DNA of 5,533 bases from Calditrichota bacterium (GCA_024276455.1 JAJRXE010000240.1:1-5533); one strand, 5' to 3'. Positions 1-5,533 are shown, counted from the first letter of the stretch. Numbers and translations: made by a program. The notes: generated from the letters alone by a model not told the origin.

Positions 1-977
1 ACATCGCCCACAATGGGATTGTCTACCGTTACGTTTTTGTCGATGGAAGCCGGATCGATGTCCACGTGGATTTTGTATGCTCCCGGGGCAAAGGTGTCCG
101 GTTTACCGGTAACGCGGTCGTCGAAACGGGCTCCCAGCGCCACCAGAACGTCGCAATGATTCACGGCCTGGTTAGCCCAGTACATCCCGTGCATTCCCAG
201 CATTCCCAGAGACAGCTCGCTGGTGGCCGGGAACGCCCCCAATCCTTGCAGGGTGGTGGCAACCGGCAGCTGGTTCTCGATGGCAAAATAGCGCAGCTCC
301 TGCGCAGCCCCGGACATGATCACACCTCCACCCACGTACAGCAGGGGCCGTTTGGCCTCGCTAAGGACCTTCGCCGCTTTTCTGATCTGATTCAGGTGTC
401 CCTGGTAGGTGGGCTTGTACCCCCGAATGGCCACCGTTTCCGGATAACGAAACGCGCTTGTGTGGTTAATGACGTTTTTGGGTAAATCCACCACCACGGG
501 TCCCGGCCGACCGCTGCGCGCCAGGTAAAACGCCTTGCGGATGGAAGGCGCCAGGTCGTTTACGTCCCGCACCAGAAAACTGTGTTTGGTAATCGGGCGG
601 GTAATACCAATAATGTCCGCTTCCTGAAAGGCGTCGTTGCCGATCAGATGGGTGGGAACCTGGCCGGTAAATACCACCAGCGGGGTGGAATCCATGTAGG
701 CGGTGGCAATTCCGGTTACGGTATTGGTGGCCCCGGGTCCGGAGGTGACCAACACCACCCCCACTTTGCCGGATGCCCGGGCGTAACCGTCCGCCATGTG
801 CGTAGCCCCCTGCTCGTGCCGCACCAATATGTGGCGGAAAAAATCCAGATCGTACAACCGATCGTAGATTTGAATGGTGGCACCTCCGGGCATTCCGAAG
901 ATGTATTCCACGCTTTCCCGGCGAAGACACTCGAAGAAAATCTCCGCCCCTTTCATTGCTGATCCGTTATTTCCCAT
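1..977 (-). CDS. ilvB: Acetolactate synthase large subunit (partial, C-terminus outside window)
   Basis: Thiamine-diphosphate enzyme making 2-acetolactate or 2-aceto-2-hydroxybutyrate, the first common step of Val/Leu/Ile synthesis. 325 complete codons are present with no stop, so the gene runs off the left edge; the usual length is about 560-600 residues. Motifs: EYIFGMPGGATIQIYDRLYD (24-43), LVRHEQGATHMADGYARASG with catalytic Glu55, VTSGPGATNTVTGIATAYMDS, GNDAFQEADIIGITRPITKHSFLV, SGRPGPVVVDLPK, and LGARFDDRVTGK (281-292) in the FAD-binding middle domain. The ATG at 977 has AGGAG (988-984) 6 nt upstream. The SD lies in the 18-bp gap after the ilvD stop, so translation is probably coupled to ilvD. 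An in-frame ATG eight codons in lacks an SD. The missing half should hold the diphosphate-binding domain, and the small subunit (ilvN) and ilvC may follow. The name ilvB is used for the family; ilvI or ilvG would describe it equally. Confidence 0.96.
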   Translation of the reverse strand, partial: MGNNGSAMKGAEIFFECLRRESVEYIFGMPGGATIQIYDRLYDLDFFRHILVRHEQGATHMADGYARASGKVGVVLVTSGPGATNTVTGIATAYMDSTPLVVFTGQVPTHLIGNDAFQEADIIGITRPITKHSFLVRDVNDLAPSIRKAFYLARSGRPGPVVVDLPKNVINHTSAFRYPETVAIRGYKPTYQGHLNQIRKAAKVLSEAKRPLLYVGGGVIMSGAAQELRYFAIENQLPVATTLQGLGAFPATSELSLGMLGMHGMYWANQAVNHCDVLVALGARFDDRVTGKPDTFAPGAYKIHVDIDPASIDKNVTVDNPIVGD

Positions 978-995
978 GGGGTGCTCCTTTTTATT

Positions 996-2681
996 TTAAG
1001 ACCACGGATTTTTCAGAATGGCGCCCCGGCTGGCAGAAGTCACCTGTTGCTGGTAACGCGCCAGAAACCCGGACTTGATGCGCGGCTCGAAGGGCGGTAG
1101 CTCCGCGAACCGCCGGGCTATTTCCATCTCGGGCAACAAGACGTCCAGCCGGCGATTGGGAATGTCGATGCGAATGCGATCGCCGTTTCGGAGAATGGCG
1201 ATGGGTCCCCGTTCGGCGGCTTCCGGAGAGACATGGCCGACACAAGCTCCCCGGGTGCCTCCGGAAAAACGGCCGTCGGTAATGAGTGCCACCTTGTCTC
1301 CCAACCCCATTCCCATGATAGCGCTGGTGGGTGCCAACATTTCCGGCATCCCCGGACCTCCTTTCGGTCCTTCGTAGCGAATCACCACCACGTCCCCAGG
1401 TTGAATAGTTCCCCGGGCAATTCCTTCCAGCGCCGCCGCTTCGGATTCAAAAATCCGGGCCGGCCCCTCGTGCACCAACATCCCGGGAACCACCGCTCCC
1501 ACTTTAACCACCCCGCCTTCCGGCGCCAGATTCCCAAACAACACCACCAGACCGCCCTGAGGAGCAAAAGGGTGTTCCAGCGGGCGAATCACTCCCTCAT
1601 CTCGAATACGCGCCCCGGCCACATTCTCGCCCAGGGTTTGTCCGGTCACGGTAGGAGTTTCCGGAGCAATCACCCCTTCCAGGCGGCTCAGCTCTCTTAA
1701 AATGGCGGAAACACCCCCGGCAGCGTCCACGTCGGCCATATGGACCCGGGGCGTGGCCGGACTCACCTTGCACAGGTAGGGTACCCGGGCGGCCAGTTGA
1801 TTTACCACCTGCATTTCCAGGGGAATTCCGGCTTCGTGAGCAATGGCAAGGGTGTGTAAAATAGTGTTGGTGCTGCCGCCCAGGGCCATATCCAGCGCCA
1901 GGGCATTACGAAAAGCGTCCGGAGACAAGAGGTCCGAAGGACGGAGATTTTCTTCCACCAGGCGAACAATGCGCTGGCCGACCCGGCTGGCCAGTTCTTC
2001 CCGCCGGGGATCGGTGGCCAGAATGGTTCCGTTTCCCGGAAGCGCCAGTCCCAGAGCTTCAAGAAGGCAGTTCATGGAATTGGCAGTAAACATGCCGGCA
2101 CAGGAGCCGCAAGAGGGACAGCTGTACGTTTCCAGCTGTTCCAGGGCCGCGTCGTCAATTTCGTTGTTCAGGCGCTTACCCACCCCCTCAAACACGGAAA
2201 TAAGATCCACCGCCTCTCCGGAAGGCAGGCGGCCGTTCTCCATGGGACCCCCCGCCAGAAAAATGGTGGGAATATTGACCCGCACCGCTCCCATGACCAT
2301 GCCGGGCACAATCTTGTCGCAACTACTGATGCATACCAGTCCGTCCAGCTGGTGGGCCTGAACCACCGTCTCGATGCTGTCGGCAATTAATTCCCGGCTG
2401 GCCAGCGAATAGCGCATCCCCTGGTGTCCCATGGCAATGCCATCATCCACCCCGATGGTGTTAAATTCGAATGGTACCCCGCCGGCCTGGCGAATGGCGG
2501 CTTTCACCCGCTCTGCCAATTGACGCAGGTGGACGTGACCGGGAATCAACTCCGTGAACGAATTTGCCACCCCGATGAAGGGACGGTCGAAATCGCCGGG
2601 GGTACGGATGACCCCGGTAGCGCGCAGCAAACTCCGATGGGGCGCGCTTTCAATCCCTTTCTTGATTTTGTCGGATCGCAA
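996..2681 (-). CDS. ilvD: Dihydroxyacid dehydratase
   Basis: 561 residues, a normal full length. It dehydrates 2,3-dihydroxy-isovalerate and 2,3-dihydroxy-3-methylvalerate to the 2-keto acids in cytosolic Val/Ile (and hence Leu) synthesis. Visible motifs: NTIGVDDGIAMGHQGMRYSL (Asp80, Mg site), SSCDKIVPGM (Cys121 cluster ligand, Asp122 and Lys123 at the metal site), CPSCGSCAGMFTANSMNCLLEALGL (Cys194 cluster ligand), DMALGGSTNT, GGPGMPEML (Glu447, Mg ligand) and DGRFSGGTRG (Ser473, catalytic base). Near residue 47 the sequence is SFTELIPGHVHL. The extra Cys found there in plant/mycobacterial [2Fe-2S] enzymes is absent, so an oxygen-sensitive E. coli-type [4Fe-4S] cluster is likely (inference). 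The TTG start is set by AGGAGG 7 nt upstream and the canonical N-terminus. It is the first enzyme gene of the unit and is followed 18 bp later by the acetolactate synthase gene. Its translation is probably controlled by the upstream leader RNA. Confidence 0.97.
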   Translation of the reverse strand: MRSDKIKKGIESAPHRSLLRATGVIRTPGDFDRPFIGVANSFTELIPGHVHLRQLAERVKAAIRQAGGVPFEFNTIGVDDGIAMGHQGMRYSLASRELIADSIETVVQAHQLDGLVCISSCDKIVPGMVMGAVRVNIPTIFLAGGPMENGRLPSGEAVDLISVFEGVGKRLNNEIDDAALEQLETYSCPSCGSCAGMFTANSMNCLLEALGLALPGNGTILATDPRREELASRVGQRIVRLVEENLRPSDLLSPDAFRNALALDMALGGSTNTILHTLAIAHEAGIPLEMQVVNQLAARVPYLCKVSPATPRVHMADVDAAGGVSAILRELSRLEGVIAPETPTVTGQTLGENVAGARIRDEGVIRPLEHPFAPQGGLVVLFGNLAPEGGVVKVGAVVPGMLVHEGPARIFESEAAALEGIARGTIQPGDVVVIRYEGPKGGPGMPEMLAPTSAIMGMGLGDKVALITDGRFSGGTRGACVGHVSPEAAERGPIAILRNGDRIRIDIPNRRLDVLLPEMEIARRFAELPPFEPRIKSGFLARYQQQVTSASRGAILKNPWS

Positions 2682-2694
2682 GGTACTTCCTCCT
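2679..2694 (-). promoter_or_regulatory. ilvD ribosome-binding site with TTG start
   Basis: AGGAGG (2694-2689) is a full-strength SD placed 7 nt before TTG (2681-2679). This fixes the ilvD start, giving the expected N-terminus MRSDKIKKGIESAPHRSLLRA. A very strong SD combined with a weak start codon suits a site whose output is set by whether the SD is exposed. Confidence 0.85.
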
Positions 2695-2777
2695 ACTTTT
2701 AAATCACTCGCAGATAAACAAATCCTTCCCGGGAGTCAATCCCGGAGCTTGGAGTGATTTTAAAAGTATTTGGAAGT
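2685..2777 (-). promoter_or_regulatory. SD-sequestering hairpin 4:5 in front of ilvD
   Basis: Arm 4 (2777-2752) pairs with arm 5 (2709-2685). From the loop outward there are 9 bp, one bulged base at 2761, 7 bp, a 3x3 purine internal loop (two G-A and one A-A opposition), then 6 bp. That makes 22 pairs in all. The ilvD SD AGGAGG (2694-2689) lies wholly inside arm 5: its first A and last two Gs are paired, and its middle GGA is in the purine loop. The 42-nt terminal loop holds segment 3, including the small local hairpin. Confidence 0.75.
2729..2745 (-). promoter_or_regulatory. Small local hairpin within segment 3
   Basis: CCGGGA (2745-2740), a five-base loop TTGAC, then TCCCGG (2734-2729): a 6-bp GC-rich hairpin. 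It uses the same bases as the 2:3 stem, so it could hold segment 3 inactive when segment 2 is unavailable. No T-run follows it, so it is not an intrinsic terminator. Confidence 0.5.
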
Positions 2778-2805
2778 CTTCTTAAGGGGGCTCGGGATTG
2801 ACTCC
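2732..2805 (-). promoter_or_regulatory. Attenuator stem 2:3 (anti-sequestor)
   Basis: Segment 2 (2805-2790) and segment 3 (2748-2732) pair over 16 bp with a single unpaired base at 2745. The core of 13 bp, GGAGTCAATCCCG against CGGGATTGACTCC, is perfect. The stem encloses arm 4 of the SD-sequestering hairpin (2777-2752), so its formation should release the ilvD SD. A perfect 13-bp inverted repeat just downstream of an Ile/Leu-rich peptide is unlikely to be chance. Confidence 0.78.
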
Positions 2806-2868
2806 TTACAATTAACCCAACAACAAAATAAGCAGGCTAAGCAAAATAATGCTAAGGAGAATCCCGAG
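2791..2868 (-). promoter_or_regulatory. Attenuator stem 1:2 (protector stem overlapping leader codons)
   Basis: In the RNA, segment 1 CTCGGGATTCTCCTTA (2868-2853) pairs with segment 2 TAAGGAGTCAATCCCGAG (2808-2791). This gives 9 bp, a two-base bulge in segment 2 (2801-2800), then 7 bp. Segment 1 consists of the leader codons for Leu-Gly-Ile-Leu-Leu plus one base, so a ribosome stalled on Leu or Ile there would keep the stem from forming. The 44-nt loop contains the remaining Ile/Leu codons and the stop. Confidence 0.75.
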
Positions 2869-2982
2869 AAGGATGGCAATGGCGTTAATGGCGGCAAAAT
2901 TAGAGCGGACAACAGGAGCTACCTTTACGGCTGCTGCCGGGGCGGGAAAAGCAATGCTCATGTTTGAATCCGGGTAGCTCAT
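2812..2982 (-). CDS. Ile/Leu-rich leader peptide of the ilv operon (attenuator peptide)
   Basis: A 56-codon ORF, ATG at 2982 to TAA at 2814-2812. GGAAAAAGG (2992-2984) lies upstream as a modest SD. A second in-frame ATG at 2961 would give 49 codons. The N-terminal half is Ala/Pro/Val-rich (FPAPAAAVKVAPVV). The last 25 residues, beginning INAIAILLGILL, contain 18 Ile or Leu, with runs such as IILL and LLILLL. Only 1 of the 11 Leu codons is CTG (4 CTT, 4 TTG, 2 CTC), against 17 of 24 in the neighbouring ilvB segment. The peptide lies between the promoter and ilvD and ends 3 nt before RNA segment 2 of the attenuator, and its own codons form segment 1. I therefore read it as a regulatory leader peptide whose translation reports Leu/Ile (and perhaps Val) supply. 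Alternatively it could be a small single-pass membrane protein. The frame is open further upstream to 3231, but that start precedes the promoter and overlaps the GMC gene. Confidence 0.8.
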   Translation of the reverse strand: MSYPDSNMSIAFPAPAAAVKVAPVVRSNFAAINAIAILLGILLSIILLSLLILLLG

Positions 2983-3019
2983 GCCTTTTTCCAATTCTGC
3001 CAACAAAAACTTAGCGATG

Positions 3020-3048
3020 AATATAAAAGAAAAAGTTCGGTTTGTCAA
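3020..3048 (-). promoter_or_regulatory. Sigma70-type promoter of the ilv leader and operon
   Basis: Reading the minus strand, TTGACA (3048-3043, perfect -35) is followed by exactly 17 nt and then TATATT (3025-3020, 5 of 6 matches to the -10). Transcription should begin near 3014-3011. That gives a 5' UTR of about 30 nt before the leader peptide ATG at 2982 and a leader of about 330 nt before ilvD. The promoter lies in the gap after the GMC gene (stop at 3131-3129). I see no other convincing element between 3049 and 3128. A promoter this close to consensus suggests that control is exerted mainly downstream, in the leader RNA. Confidence 0.85.
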
Positions 3049-3128
3049 CCCCCGGAAGCCGGAAAAAGTATTTTTTTTCTGCAGGCTGTTCCGGATGAAC
3101 ATTCCGTACGGCGAGAAGTGGACTTTTT

Positions 3129-4703
3129 TTATCTCCGGGGAGGGATTTTGCTCATGGCCCGCTCGCTCAGGGCGGTAATGGTAAGGGAAGGATTCACCCC
3201 GGGATTGGCCGAAATCATGGAGCCGTCGCACACGTACATGTTGCGGTAACCGAATACCCGGTTGTCGCGATCAATCACCCCTTCGTGGGCATTCCGGCCC
3301 ATGATGCACCCTCCCAGGATGTGGGCGGTGGTGGGAATCCCCAGCAACGTTTCGGTGAGCAACACGGTAGCCTTGCCATCCACGAGGCGCGCGTAGTGTT
3401 CGGCTAGTTCTTTGGCCTCGGGCATGAAAGCCGTGGGCGCCTGCCCCGATTCCAATCGGGAACCGAATCCGAACCATCCTCGCACAAAGCGCAATTTCCC
3501 CTCGGTGGTGCGCATGAACAACAAAATCTGGGTGCGCTTCGCCCAGTCGTCCACAAAATAGGTACGCCAGGACACCACCGGATGACGGAGCAGTTCGCCC
3601 AGCAATTTCCCCAGACGAACTCCTACATTCCGGCCGTGCACCATGGGAGACATCAGGAGGCGCCAGAACCCCGAGCCGGCGGCGTAATGCACCGGTTCCA
3701 GGTGGCTGTGCGGATCGGTGTGCAAAATGGAACCGATGGCAATACCGCGGGAAAAATCCCGCCGCCGGTGGTAGTCGGTCACCCCAATCAGACTTTCGGA
3801 ATTCGTCCGGACTCCGTATCCCAGGCGATCGGACAGGCGCGGTAGAGAACGCTGCTTAAGCTTCAGCAGGAGATTCACCGTTCCCAGAACGCCCCCGGCA
3901 AAGACCACTCCCTGGCAGGTGGAGGAACCCGTTCGCTTCCCGAAGGAGGTGGAACGGCGCCACTTCACCCGGTACCCCCGCGAACTGTCCTGTCCGTCCA
4001 GAGGAAGCACGTCGTAAACTTCCGACTCCGCTTGAATTTTCGCCCCGTGCCGCAGGGCAAAGTAGAGGTAATTTTTATCCAGCGAATTTTTGGCATTGTA
4101 ACGGCAGCCGGTCATGCAACCGCCGCAAAAATTGCAACCGCTGCGTTCCGGTCCCTTGCCGCCGAAGTAGGGATCCGGCACGACTTCCTCTGGTTCGCCA
4201 AAAAAGACCCCCACTTCGGTGGGACGAAACTTCTTCGGTATTCCGCGTTCTTCCGCCAGCCGCTGCAACGCCCGATCGCCCTCTTCCAGCCTGGGATTGG
4301 TGGTGACACCCAACATGTGTCGTGCCGTCCGGTAAAAAGGTTCCAACTCCTTTTCCCAATCCGCCAGATGCGCCCAACCCGGCGATTGAAAGAAGGAACG
4401 ATCCGGTACCGGCAGGGTGTTGGCGTACACCAGAGAACCGCCACCGACCCCCACACCGGACAGTACCGTGACGTGGCGGAAGAAACTCAGGCGAAAGAAT
4501 CCGTAAAACCGCAACCCGGGCAACCAGAGCCAGCGCGGTAAATTCCAATTGCTTTTCGGAAAATCCTCCGGCTTCCACCAGCGTCCTTTCTCTAACACCA
4601 GCACCCTGTAGCCTTTTTCTGCCAATCGGAGGGCCGCCACCGACCCACCGAAACCGGAACCAATCACAATATAATCGTAATCGTGAGACCCTGTTTCCGT
4701 CAT
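3129..4703 (-). CDS. GMC-family FAD-dependent oxidoreductase (cholesterol oxidase/long-chain alcohol oxidase-like) with four-Cys motif
   Basis: A 524-residue flavoprotein predicted to oxidise an alcohol or sterol-type hydroxyl. Residues 10-40 form the N-terminal FAD Rossmann fold: YIVIGSGFGGSVAALRLAEKG, ending with Glu38 for the adenosine ribose. SGVGVGGGSLVYAN (82-95) is the second FAD-contact motif. C190, C193, C196 and C200 form a CxxCxxCxxxC ferredoxin-like motif, followed by RYNAKNSLDKNYL. The C-terminal GMC domain carries HILGGCIMG (His461) and NPGVNPSLTI (Asn504), the expected active-site His/Asn pair. Residues 55-75 (PRWLWLPGLRFYGFFRLSFF) are hydrophobic and may contact membrane or lipid. 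No signal peptide is seen. The ATG at 4703 has GGAG (4712-4709) 5 nt upstream. The upstream ALDH gene is probably in the same operon. The ilv promoter begins about 80 bp after this gene's stop, so the ilv genes are a separate unit. The family is certain; the substrate is not. Confidence 0.93.
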   Translation of the reverse strand: MTETGSHDYDYIVIGSGFGGSVAALRLAEKGYRVLVLEKGRWWKPEDFPKSNWNLPRWLWLPGLRFYGFFRLSFFRHVTVLSGVGVGGGSLVYANTLPVPDRSFFQSPGWAHLADWEKELEPFYRTARHMLGVTTNPRLEEGDRALQRLAEERGIPKKFRPTEVGVFFGEPEEVVPDPYFGGKGPERSGCNFCGGCMTGCRYNAKNSLDKNYLYFALRHGAKIQAESEVYDVLPLDGQDSSRGYRVKWRRSTSFGKRTGSSTCQGVVFAGGVLGTVNLLLKLKQRSLPRLSDRLGYGVRTNSESLIGVTDYHRRRDFSRGIAIGSILHTDPHSHLEPVHYAAGSGFWRLLMSPMVHGRNVGVRLGKLLGELLRHPVVSWRTYFVDDWAKRTQILLFMRTTEGKLRFVRGWFGFGSRLESGQAPTAFMPEAKELAEHYARLVDGKATVLLTETLLGIPTTAHILGGCIMGRNAHEGVIDRDNRVFGYRNMYVCDGSMISANPGVNPSLTITALSERAMSKIPPRR

Positions 4704-4743
4704 TTGCGCTCCGGACTTGTTTTTAAATTTTCGGCGAAACGGT

Positions 4744-5533
4744 CTAAAAATACTTTAATAACAACTCGATTAGCCGTTGCACCCGGCGGGTGTACGGCGG
4801 GTACATTAATTTCATGGGGCTAAAGCGGGAATGCTTCAAGACCGCCCGCTCGTGCGAGAAAGCCTTGAATCCATAATACCCATGAGCATTGCCGTGCCCG
4901 CTGTTGTTGATTCCCCCAAAGGGTAAATTCAAATGTAAAAAATGCAGCACCACATCATTCACACACACGCCGCCGGAGGTGGTGTTTTCCAGAATGGCGG
5001 CAATGTTTTGCTTGCTGTTGCTGAAAATGTAAAGCGCCAGGGGTTTCTCCAGCTGACGAATAATGCCGTACACCTCTTCCAATTTTTCGAACTGAATCAC
5101 AGGTAAAATGGGACCAAAAATTTCCTCTTGCATCAACGGTGAATCGAGGGGAACTCTGGTAATAATGGTGGGATCGATGTAGCGTTCGGTTTCCTCGGCC
5201 TGGCCCCCCATTTCCAATTGCGCCCCCTGCTCCACCGCAAAATGGAGCATTTTCACCAGGCGGGAATGGTGTTTGGAAGAGATAATTCGGGAATAGTTGG
5301 GATTGCGCAGCCGTTCTTCCGGAGTACTCCCGTAGGTTCGTTTAATAAAATCCTTCAGTTTGGGCATGAATTCCGGGTAAATTTTGCGATGCACCAGCAG
5401 GTAATCCGGTGCAATACAGGTTTGCCCCTTATTCATGTACTTTCCCCAGGCAATTTTCTGGACCGCATCGTCCACGTTGGCGGTGTCGTCCACAATAACC
5501 GGGGATTTGCCGCCCAATTCCAGGGTAACGGTG
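4744..5533 (-). CDS. Aldehyde dehydrogenase, class 3-like (partial, N-terminal part outside window)
   Basis: NAD(P)-dependent oxidation of an aldehyde to a carboxylic acid. About 263 C-terminal residues are present; the frame is open at the right edge, so the start lies outside. The first visible residues include TVTLELGGKSP, carrying the general-base Glu. The nucleophilic Cys of NKGQTCIAPDY lies 34 residues after it, the same spacing as Glu209 to Cys243 in ALDH3 enzymes. QEEIFGPILPV supplies the second conserved Glu, and LPFGGINNSGHGNAHGYYG matches the conserved C-terminal ALDH block. The short, amphipathic C-terminus (YPPYTRRVQRLIELLLKYF) recalls ALDH3/fatty-aldehyde and coniferyl-aldehyde dehydrogenases, but it lacks a full membrane anchor. 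A GMC oxidoreductase starts 40 bp downstream on the same strand, suggesting an alcohol-to-aldehyde-to-acid pair. The TTG at 5517 is the Leu of ELGG, not a start. The family is firm; the substrate is unknown. Confidence 0.93.
   Translation of the reverse strand, partial: TVTLELGGKSPVIVDDTANVDDAVQKIAWGKYMNKGQTCIAPDYLLVHRKIYPEFMPKLKDFIKRTYGSTPEERLRNPNYSRIISSKHHSRLVKMLHFAVEQGAQLEMGGQAEETERYIDPTIITRVPLDSPLMQEEIFGPILPVIQFEKLEEVYGIIRQLEKPLALYIFSNSKQNIAAILENTTSGGVCVNDVVLHFLHLNLPFGGINNSGHGNAHGYYGFKAFSHERAVLKHSRFSPMKLMYPPYTRRVQRLIELLLKYF

Larger units (their letters stand above)
2685..2868 (-). promoter_or_regulatory. BCAA-responsive translational attenuator of ilvD (whole element)
   Basis: Reading the RNA 5' to 3' on the minus strand, the elements are: segment 1 (2868-2853, inside the leader peptide), segment 2 (2808-2790, just after the peptide stop), sequestering arm 4 (2777-2752), segment 3 (2748-2732), and arm 5 (2709-2685, containing the ilvD SD). 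Possible stems are 1:2 (16 bp), 2:3 (16 bp) and 4:5 (22 bp). Stems 1:2 and 2:3 exclude each other by sharing segment 2. Stem 2:3 encloses arm 4 in a 41-nt loop, so it should block 4:5 sterically unless a pseudoknot forms. Inferred logic: stalling at scarce Leu/Ile-tRNA codons masks segment 1, 2:3 forms and the SD is freed. Normal translation lets 1:2 form, 4:5 hides the SD and ilvD is off. No U-tract follows any stem, which points to control of translation rather than termination. Confidence 0.78.

Noticed and set aside
66..962. Plus-strand frames and the minus-strand 466-930 frame opposite ilvB
   Set aside because: These are shadows of the acetolactate synthase frame, with no recognisable motifs and low-complexity, Gly/His/Arg-rich translations.
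2710..2740. Second promoter (TTGACT, 17 nt, TATCTG on the minus strand)
   Set aside because: The -10 matches poorly and the TTGACT belongs to segment 3 of the RNA structure. A far better promoter lies upstream.
2729..2777. Intrinsic transcription terminator in the ilvD leader
   Set aside because: GC-rich hairpins exist, but none is followed by a T-run on the minus strand; the sequence after 2729 is GGAAGGATTTGTTTATC and then the ilvD SD region.
2679..2868. T-box riboswitch, common in front of ilv/leu operons of Firmicutes
   Set aside because: I find no T-box consensus (AGGGTGG...ACCGCG type), no Stem I-like features and no terminator. The leader ORF and its overlapping stems explain the region better.
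2770..2967. Plus-strand 65-codon frame opposite the leader peptide
   Set aside because: Its Asn/Lys/Gln-rich translation is the complement of the Ile/Leu codons. It has no SD and no promoter.
3052..3079. Plus-strand terminator-like CCGGAAGCCGG before a T-run
   Set aside because: The stem is only 4 bp, it is separated from the eight Ts by AAAAAGTA, and no plus-strand gene exists that would need it.
2812..3231. Full 139-codon open frame ending at the leader peptide stop
   Set aside because: Its first part overlaps the 3' end of the GMC gene and it spans the promoter at 3048-3020. The mapped logic of the promoter allows only starts at or below about 3011, so only the last 56 codons are kept.

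Overview
The window is bacterial DNA of moderately high GC. Every supported gene reads on the minus strand, so the genes run from the right edge to the left. Genes are tightly packed with clear Shine-Dalgarno (SD) sites, and there is one near-consensus sigma70-type promoter. That argues against Bacteroidota, which use a different promoter consensus and rely little on SD. The phylum cannot be fixed from this sequence.

Right part (about 3129-5533): the C-terminal half of a class 3-like aldehyde dehydrogenase is followed after 40 bp by a complete GMC-family FAD oxidoreductase with a four-cysteine, ferredoxin-like motif. Together they would oxidise an alcohol to an aldehyde and then to an acid. 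Hydrophobic stretches in both suggest a lipophilic substrate, but this is inference.

Left part (1-2681): ilvD (dihydroxyacid dehydratase, complete, TTG start) and, 18 bp further on, the first 325 codons of the acetolactate synthase large subunit (ilvB type), which runs off the left edge. These are the start of a branched-chain amino acid (BCAA) biosynthesis operon.

Middle (2682-3128): the most interesting part. A promoter (TTGACA, 17 bp, TATATT) drives a leader of about 330 nt. The leader encodes a 56-residue peptide whose last 25 residues contain 18 Ile or Leu. Three mutually competing long-range pairings follow. Segment 1, inside the Leu/Ile codons, can pair with segment 2 just after the peptide's stop (16 bp). 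Segment 2 can instead pair with segment 3 (16 bp). A further pairing (22 bp), between a sequence lying between segments 2 and 3 and the ilvD ribosome-binding site, buries the ilvD SD. No U-tract follows any of these hairpins. The arrangement therefore reads as a BCAA-sensing attenuator acting on translation initiation of ilvD rather than on transcription termination. In the model, a ribosome starved of Leu/Ile stalls on segment 1, the 2:3 stem forms and traps the sequestering arm, and the ilvD SD is freed. With ample BCAA the 1:2 stem forms and the SD stays hidden. The pairings are read directly from the sequence; the mechanism is inferred.
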